37,693 bases of DNA from Janibacter hoylei PVAS-1 (GTDB lineage Bacteria; Actinomycetota; Actinomycetes; Actinomycetales; Dermatophilaceae). The translations under genes were made by a program, and so were the position numbers. Below the pieces are notes generated by a model that made no database searches, was not told the origin of the DNA, and saw nothing but the letters and a program-made list of their open reading frames with translations. The DNA lies in NCBI RefSeq assembly GCF_000297495.1, contig NZ_ALWX01000059.1:1-37693 (forward strand). Direction: 5' to 3'. Within the stretch, counting starts at the first letter, position 1; every line of letters begins with the position of its first letter. Positions 33,242-37,693 of this stretch are shown here, in pieces.

Positions 33242-34542
33242 TCACTCCTTGGTGGTCGTGCCCAGCTGCTCCGCGGCCGCGATGAGGACGCACGTGGCGA
33301 CCGTCTCCATGGCCTCGGTGAGCTCGGACATCGGCGGCATGGTGGGCGCCAGGCGGATGTTGGTGTCGTCCGGGTCCTGCCCGTGGGGGAAGGAGGCACC
33401 CGCGGGGGTCAGCGACAGGCCGGCCTCCTTGGCGAGGGCGACGACACGGGAGGCCGTGCCGGGGAGCACGTCGAGGTTGACGAAGTAGCCGCCCGTCGGG
33501 CGGTTCCACGTCGCGACCCCGAGGCCGCCGAGGCGCTCGGTGAGCACCCGGTCGACCTCGGCGAACTTCGGGGCGATGATCTCGGCGTGCCGGCGCATGT
33601 GCGCCCGCACCCCGTCGGCGTCGCCGAAGAACTCGACGTGCCGCAGCTGGTTGACCTTGTCCGGGCCGATGGAGCCCTTGCCCAGGTGCTCGAGGTACCA
33701 GGCGACCTGCTCGGTCGACGAGGCGAGGAAGGCGACGCCCGCGCCCGCCCAGGTGATCTTCGAGGTCGAGGCGAACATGACGGTGCGGTGGGGGTGCCCG
33801 GCGCCGGAGCACAGCGTGATCATGTCGGCGCTCTTGGCCTCCTCCTCGGTGAGGTGGTGGAGGGCGTAGGCGTTGTCCCAGAAGATCTTGAAGTCCGGGG
33901 CGGCGGTCTCCATCGCCGCCAGCCGGCTGGCGACCTCGTGCGAGACGATCGCGCCGGTCGGGTTGGCATAGGTCGGCACGACCCACATGCCCTTGACCGA
34001 CGGGTCGGAGCCGGCGATCCGCGCGACCTCCTCGACGTCGGGGCCGTCGTCGCTCATCGGCACGGTCACCATCTCGATGCCGAGGTCCTCGAGGAGGGCG
34101 AAGTGGCGGTCGTAGCCGGGCACGGGGCAGATGAAGGTGACCTTGTCCTCCTTCGCCCACGGGCGGGGGGAGTCGACGGCACCGAAGAGGAGGAGGTCGA
34201 CCAGGACGTCGCGCATCATCGTCAGCGACGAGTTGCCGCCGGCCACGAGCTGCTCGGGCTCGACCCACAGCAGCTCGGCGAAGATCTCGCGCAGCTCGGG
34301 CAGGCCGGCGAGGCCGCCGTAGTTGCGCACGTCGGTGCCAGCGCGGTCCGTCGTCGCGGAGGGCAGCGAGAGCATGTCGTCGGCGAGGTCGAGCTGTGCG
34401 GAGCTCGGCTTGCCGCGCGTGACGTCGAGCTTGGTGCCCTTGGCGGCCTGGTCGGCGTGGGCGCGGCGCTGGGTCTCGGCGAGGGCGGTGAGCTCCTCGG
34501 GGGGAGAGGTCGGACAGGGGGGCGGCTGCTCTGCTCGGTCAC
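33242..34542 (-). CDS. Class I/II aminotransferase (AspT/class Ic type), 5' end frameshifted
   Basis: PLP enzyme of the actinobacterial aspartate aminotransferase Ic group (Asp_aminotransf family). Motifs: VTRGKPSSAQLDL, VRNYGGLAGLPELREIFAEL, WVVPTYANPTGAIVS, FWDNAYALHHL (PLP-binding Asp) and FASTSKITWAGAG with the Schiff-base Lys. Near the start, two six-base C runs (34499-34504 and 34517-34522 on the plus strand) are each one base too long; correcting both joins a GTG start at 34542 (MTEQSSRPLSDLSPEELTA) to the body, about 432 residues. Location next to tRNA-Trp/secE is conserved in actinobacteria. Confidence 0.82.
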
Positions 34543-34735
34543 GGGCGCCAGTCTTCCACCTCGCGGGCCGTGGGCGAAGGGTGGTCCGCACCTCCTCGCC
34601 CCCGGTTCGCGGTGCGTGCCCGACGTGACGTATGGTTGTCCCTCGGTTGACTTCGACCAGACTCTCCAGCGTGCCCGCACGCAGGGACGAAGGGAGGAGC
34701 CGACCCGGGAGATCGGCCCCACCGCGGTCTCCCGA

Positions 34736-34808
34736 AGGGCAGTGGCTCAATTGGTAGAGCACCGGTCTCCAAAACCGGCGGTTGGGGGTTCGAGTCCCTC
34801 CTGCCCTG
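34736..34808 (+). tRNA. tRNA-Trp (anticodon CCA)
   Basis: Acceptor AGGGCAG/CTGCCCT, D arm GGCTCAATTGGTAGAGC, anticodon stem CCGGT/ACCGG with loop CTCCAAA, T arm GGGGGTTCGAGTCCCTC, discriminator G, no encoded CCA. It sits 38 bp before secE, the usual actinobacterial place. The 190 bp between it and the divergent aminotransferase gene must hold both promoters; I see no strong boxes there. Confidence 0.95.
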
Positions 34809-34846
34809 CGTTGCACGACACCCGTTGCGCAGCCAGGTGATCCCGG

Positions 34847-35119
34847 ATGAGAAGAGATGACGTGAGCCAGCTCGGAGCGCAGCCGACCAAGGCGCGGCGC
34901 GGGCCGAAGGGCGGCAACCCGATCTCTCGCTTCTTCGGGTCGATCGGACTCTTCCTCGCCCAGGTGCTGGACGAGCTCCGCAAGGTCGTCCGGCCGACGC
35001 GGTCCGAGCTGATCAACTACACGCTCGTCGTGATCGTCTTCGTCGCCGTGATGATGCTCATCGTCTCCGGCCTGGACGCGGCGTTCACCAAGGCAGTGCT
35101 CTGGGTGTTCGGCGGCTGA
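34847..35119 (+). CDS. secE: Preprotein translocase subunit SecE
   Basis: 90-residue membrane protein of the SecYEG channel. A basic N-terminus (TKARRGPKGG) is followed by the conserved amphipathic segment FLAQVLDELRKVVRPTRSEL and one membrane helix (YTLVVIVFVAVMMLIVSGLD). The ATG at 34847 follows AGGTGA; an in-frame GTG at 34862 after GAGAAGAGA is a real alternative. Followed by nusG. Confidence 0.92.
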   Translation: MRRDDVSQLGAQPTKARRGPKGGNPISRFFGSIGLFLAQVLDELRKVVRPTRSELINYTLVVIVFVAVMMLIVSGLDAAFTKAVLWVFGG

Positions 35120-35191
35120 CGCCGCCCGCGAACCCGTCCGTCCCGGGCGCGCCCAGCGCCGCCGAAGTTGTCGAAGTGAAGGAATCAGGTC

Positions 35192-36065
35192 ATGTCCGAG
35201 CAGACCCAGACCCCCGAGCCCCAGGACCCAGAGGGCACCTCGAGCGTCATCGCTGCCGAGCAGGCCGAGCACGCCGCCCAGCCGCCGGCTGACCTCCCTT
35301 CGGCCCAGGAGGTCGAGGACGCCCGCGCCGCGGACGAGGCCCTCGAGGAGGCCGCCGCCGACGAGTCCGACGAGGCGACCGAGGCCCCTGCCGAGGCAGA
35401 TGCCGAGGTCGACACCGACGGTGACGTCCTGCCCGAGGACGCCGAGGACCCGGTCCAGGCCTTCAAGGACGACCTCGCCTCCAAGTTCGGCGACTGGTAC
35501 GTCATCCACACCTACGCGGGCTACGAAAACCGCGTGAAGCACAACCTCGAGACCCGTGTCGCCAACCTCGACATGGAGGACTACATCTTCGAGGTGGCCG
35601 TGACGATCGACGAGGTCACCGAGATCAAGTCCGGTCAGAAGAAGGTCCGCAAGCAGCCGCGGATGCCCGGCTACGTCCTCGTCCGCATGGACCTGACGGA
35701 CGAGTCCTGGGGCGCCGTGCGGCACACGCCCGGTGTCACCGGCTTCGTCGGCAACGCCCACGACCCGGTGCCGCTGAGCCTCGACGAGGTCTTCACGATG
35801 ATCAAGCCGGCCGACCTCGACAAGCCGGCCGCCGCAGCCGCTCCCGGTGCCGCCGCCCAGACCGGCTCCGCGCCGGCCGCGACCGCCGTCGACGTCGACT
35901 TCGAGATCGGCGAGTCCGTCACGGTCATGGACGGCCCCTTCGAGACGATGCCCGCGACGATCTCCGAGATCCTCCCCGACGAGCCAGAAGCTCAAGGTCC
36001 TCGTCTCCATCTTCGGCCGGGAGACCCCGGTCGAGCTCGGCTTCCACCAGGTCGCCAAGATCTGA
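35192..36065 (+). CDS. nusG: Transcription antitermination factor NusG, frameshifted near the KOW domain
   Basis: RNA polymerase-binding elongation factor. An acidic actinobacterial N-terminal extension covers about residues 1-98. The NGN domain starts at [20 protein letters not shown] (100-119) and includes [16 protein letters not shown] and [10 protein letters not shown]. An Ala/Pro-rich linker leads to the KOW segment [20 protein letters not shown]. At about residue 263 (35981) the frame shifts; the other frame continues [20 protein letters not shown] and ends QVAKI with a stop at 36063-36065. Removing one base there restores a 290-residue protein. Because nusG is normally indispensable, a sequence error is the simplest reading. 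Confidence 0.88.
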
Positions 36066-36070
36066 TGGTC

Positions 36071-36092
36071 GGTGCCACCGATCGGTGGCACC
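36071..36092. repeat. Perfect 22-bp palindrome between nusG and rplK
   Basis: GGTGCCACCGA/TCGGTGGCACC. It lies five bases after the nusG stop and 59 bases before rplK. It could fold as a hairpin attenuating nusG-rplK read-through or act as a protein-binding site. No T-tract follows. Confidence 0.6.
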
Positions 36093-36151
36093 TCATGCAA
36101 CCGGGTCATCGCCCACGGCGTCGGCCCACAACACGGAAGTAGGAACACCGC

Positions 36152-36589
36152 ATGCCTCCCAAGCAGAAGAAGGTCTCCGGCTACATCAAGCTGCAGATCC
36201 AGGCTGGCGCCGCGACCCCGGCCCCGCCCGTCGGCCCGGCCCTCGGTCAGCACGGCGTCAACATCATGGAGTTCGTCAAGGCGTACAACGACGCCACGGC
36301 GGACATGCGCGGCAACGTCGTGCCGGTCGAGATCACGGTCTACGAAGACCGCTCGTTCACCTTCATCACGAAGACCCCGCCGGCTGCCGAGCTCATCAAG
36401 AAGGCCGCGGGCGTCAAGAAGGCCTCCGGCGAGCCGCACAAGGTCAAGGTCGCCTCGCTGACCAAGGACCAGGTCCGCGAGATCGCCGAGACCAAGATGC
36501 CCGACCTCAACGCCAACGACATCGACGCCGCGATGAAGATCATCGCCGGCACCGCGCGTCAGATGGGCATCGAGACCCCGGGCGTCTGA
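36152..36589 (+). CDS. rplK: 50S ribosomal protein L11
   Basis: 145-residue protein of the GTPase-associated centre. Typical sequence: [40 protein letters not shown] in the N-domain and the rRNA-binding C-domain with [20 protein letters not shown] and [11 protein letters not shown]. Length is standard. Start after GGAAGTAGGAACACCGC. Part of the secE-nusG-rplK-rplA block. Confidence 0.97.
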   Translation: MPPKQKKVSGYIKLQIQAGAATPAPPVGPALGQHGVNIMEFVKAYNDATADMRGNVVPVEITVYEDRSFTFITKTPPAAELIKKAAGVKKASGEPHKVKVASLTKDQVREIAETKMPDLNANDIDAAMKIIAGTARQMGIETPGV

Positions 36590-36670
36590 GCCCGACGGCT
36601 GATCCAGCCACCCCCGTGGGAGGGCCCGCGCTGGCCCGCACCACACCTCCACCACCACCAAGGAGCACTC

Positions 36671-37414
36671 ATGAAGCGCAGCAAGAGCTACCGCGCCGCG
36701 GCCGAGAAGATCGACCGCGACCTCGCGTACGCCCCCCTCGAGGCGATCCGCCTCGCCAAGGACGGCGCGAAGAAGACCTACGACGAGACCGTCGAGGTCG
36801 CCTTCCGTCTCGGCATCGACCCGCGCAAGGCGGACCAGATGGTCCGCGGCACGGTCAACCTGCCGCACGGCACGGGCAAGACCGCCCGCGTCCTCGTCTT
36901 CGCCAACGGTGACAAGGCCGACGCCGCCCGCGAGGCCGGCGCCGACTTCGTCGGGTCCGACGACATGCTCGAGAAGGTCCAGGGCGGCTGGATGGACTTC
37001 GACGCCGTCGTCGCCACCCCGGACCTCATGGGCAAGGTCGGCCGTCTCGGCAAGGTCCTCGGTCCCCGCGGCCTCATGCCGAACCCGAAGACCGGCACCG
37101 TCACGATGGACACGGCCAAGGCCGTCTCGGACATCAAGGGCGGCAAGATCGAGTTCCGCAACGACAAGCACGCCAACCTGCACTTCATCATCGGCAAGGC
37201 GAGCTTCGGCGAGACCCAGCTCGTGGAGAACTACCAGGCCGCGCTCGAGGAGATCCTGCGCCTCAAGCCGTCCGCCTCCAAGGGCCGCTACATCACCAAG
37301 GCCGTGCTCAGCACGACCATGGGTCCGGGCATCGTCCTCGACAGCTCGCGGGTGAAGAACCTCCTCGAGGAGACCGCCCCGGTCGCCGCCGACGAGGTCC
37401 CCGCCGGCGAGTGA
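36671..37414 (+). CDS. rplA: 50S ribosomal protein L1
   Basis: 247-residue L1-stalk protein and translational repressor of its own mRNA in many bacteria. It starts [57 protein letters not shown] and a [20 protein letters not shown] stretch are diagnostic. Start after AAGGAGCACTC. An 81-bp gap from rplK has no terminator. An IS30-family element begins about 50 bp after its stop. Confidence 0.97.
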   Translation: MKRSKSYRAAAEKIDRDLAYAPLEAIRLAKDGAKKTYDETVEVAFRLGIDPRKADQMVRGTVNLPHGTGKTARVLVFANGDKADAAREAGADFVGSDDMLEKVQGGWMDFDAVVATPDLMGKVGRLGKVLGPRGLMPNPKTGTVTMDTAKAVSDIKGGKIEFRNDKHANLHFIIGKASFGETQLVENYQAALEEILRLKPSASKGRYITKAVLSTTMGPGIVLDSSRVKNLLEETAPVAADEVPAGE

Positions 37415-37463
37415 CACCGCGCCGCACCTGACGAAGGGGGGCGTCTCCCGCGGGCGGATTCAT

Positions 37464-37693
37464 GGGGTGCTCGCAACACCGTGTGGATTTGGCCCTGGTG
37501 GTTAGGCCTCCTGGAGTAGATCACGAAGACGCTCGGCTGGGGTTGCCCAGTCGAGCGTCTTTCGTGGTCTGGCGTTGAGCTCTTGGGCGACGTACTCCAG
37601 CTCTGCGTGGCCGTGGACGCTCAGATCGGTGCCCTTGGGGAAGTACTGGCGCAGCAGCCCATTGGTGTTCTCGTTCGAGCCGCGCTGCCAAGG
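37464..37693 (-). mobile_element. IS30-family insertion sequence, one end, cut by window edge
   Basis: The transposase 3' end plus non-coding sequence reaching to about 37464. A candidate terminal repeat begins GGGGTGCTCGCAACACCG reading inward, but the other end is outside the window, so the boundary and any target duplication cannot be fixed. Confidence 0.6.
37502..37693 (-). CDS. IS30-family transposase, C-terminal fragment (window edge)
   Basis: The last 63 residues of a DDE transposase. It reads [20 protein letters not shown] followed by GTDLS, then [19 protein letters not shown] and the stop. WQRGSNEN contains the catalytic Glu of the IS30 DDE triad (about 33 residues after the second Asp in full proteins) and ELNxRPRKTL is the family C-terminal signature. 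The N-terminal HTH and the two Asp residues lie beyond the window. Oriented toward rplA. Confidence 0.88.
   Translation of the reverse strand, partial: PWQRGSNENTNGLLRQYFPKGTDLSVHGHAELEYVAQELNARPRKTLDWATPAERLRDLLQEA

Noticed and set aside
33242-37417. A 1391-codon open frame on the minus strand through nusG, rplK and rplA
   Set aside because: Only its C-terminal 420 residues (the aminotransferase) look like protein; the rest is a GC-driven shadow of the ribosomal genes.
1-37693. Prophage, integrase, attachment site, riboswitch or CRISPR
   Set aside because: Nothing recognisable was found; the only mobile DNA is the IS30-type end at the right edge.

Overview
The window is a very GC-rich (about 70%) chromosomal segment of an actinobacterium. 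The block tRNA-Thr, tRNA-Met, rpmG, two MaoC dehydratases, murB, and later aspC-type aminotransferase, tRNA-Trp, secE, nusG, rplK, rplA is the usual actinobacterial order. The rpmG type, a DUF5709 protein and GTG/leaderless starts suggest Micrococcales, perhaps Intrasporangiaceae (inference, no database search).

Region 1 (1-23618) is a dense catabolic island for a CoA-activated acid. Minus strand: MFS permease and enoyl-CoA hydratase. Plus strand: HAD phosphatase, ACAD11-type acyl-CoA dehydrogenase, APH-type kinase and a TetR regulator. Then a minus-strand SDR, two MDR oxidoreductases with a thioesterase, a minus-strand MaoC hydratase, and a long plus-strand operon: two SDRs, CoA ligase, a second ACAD11-type dehydrogenase, a probable two-subunit acyl-CoA dehydrogenase, thiolase, single-chain biotin-dependent acyl-CoA carboxylase and a second CoA ligase. 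An ACS-type MFS uptake permease with its own promoter closes it. Six copies of an inverted repeat TGAA-N6-TTCA lie only in the four control regions of this island, most inside promoter spacers, so it looks like one regulon, probably of the local TetR protein. The HAD/ACAD/APH trio matches, as separate genes, the domains of animal ACAD10, and the kinase plus dehydrogenase pair matches bacterial levulinate (Lva) and 4-hydroxyacid degradation. I read the island as uptake, CoA ligation, keto reduction, phosphorylation and removal of a 4-hydroxyl group, beta-oxidation, thiolysis and carboxylation of a product. The substrate is unknown.

Region 2 (23628-27300) holds a bidirectional terminator, YajQ, tRNA-Tyr, a DNA-3-methyladenine glycosylase lacking most zinc ligands, a small thioesterase and a secreted choice-of-anchor I protein. 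Region 3 (27420-29979) holds two tRNAs, rpmG, two MaoC dehydratases and murB. Region 4 (30060-34542, minus strand) holds a secreted S8 protease, adenosine deaminase, DUF5709 protein and aminotransferase. Region 5 (34736-37414) holds tRNA-Trp, secE, nusG, rplK and rplA. The window ends inside an IS30-family element just after rplA.

Seven genes are frameshifted as given: thioesterase, SDR, carboxylase, tag, adenosine deaminase, aminotransferase (two shifts) and nusG. All but nusG are repaired by removing one base from a G/C run of five to seven, so homopolymer over-calling is more likely than real gene decay. No stretch over 300 bases lacks a gene.
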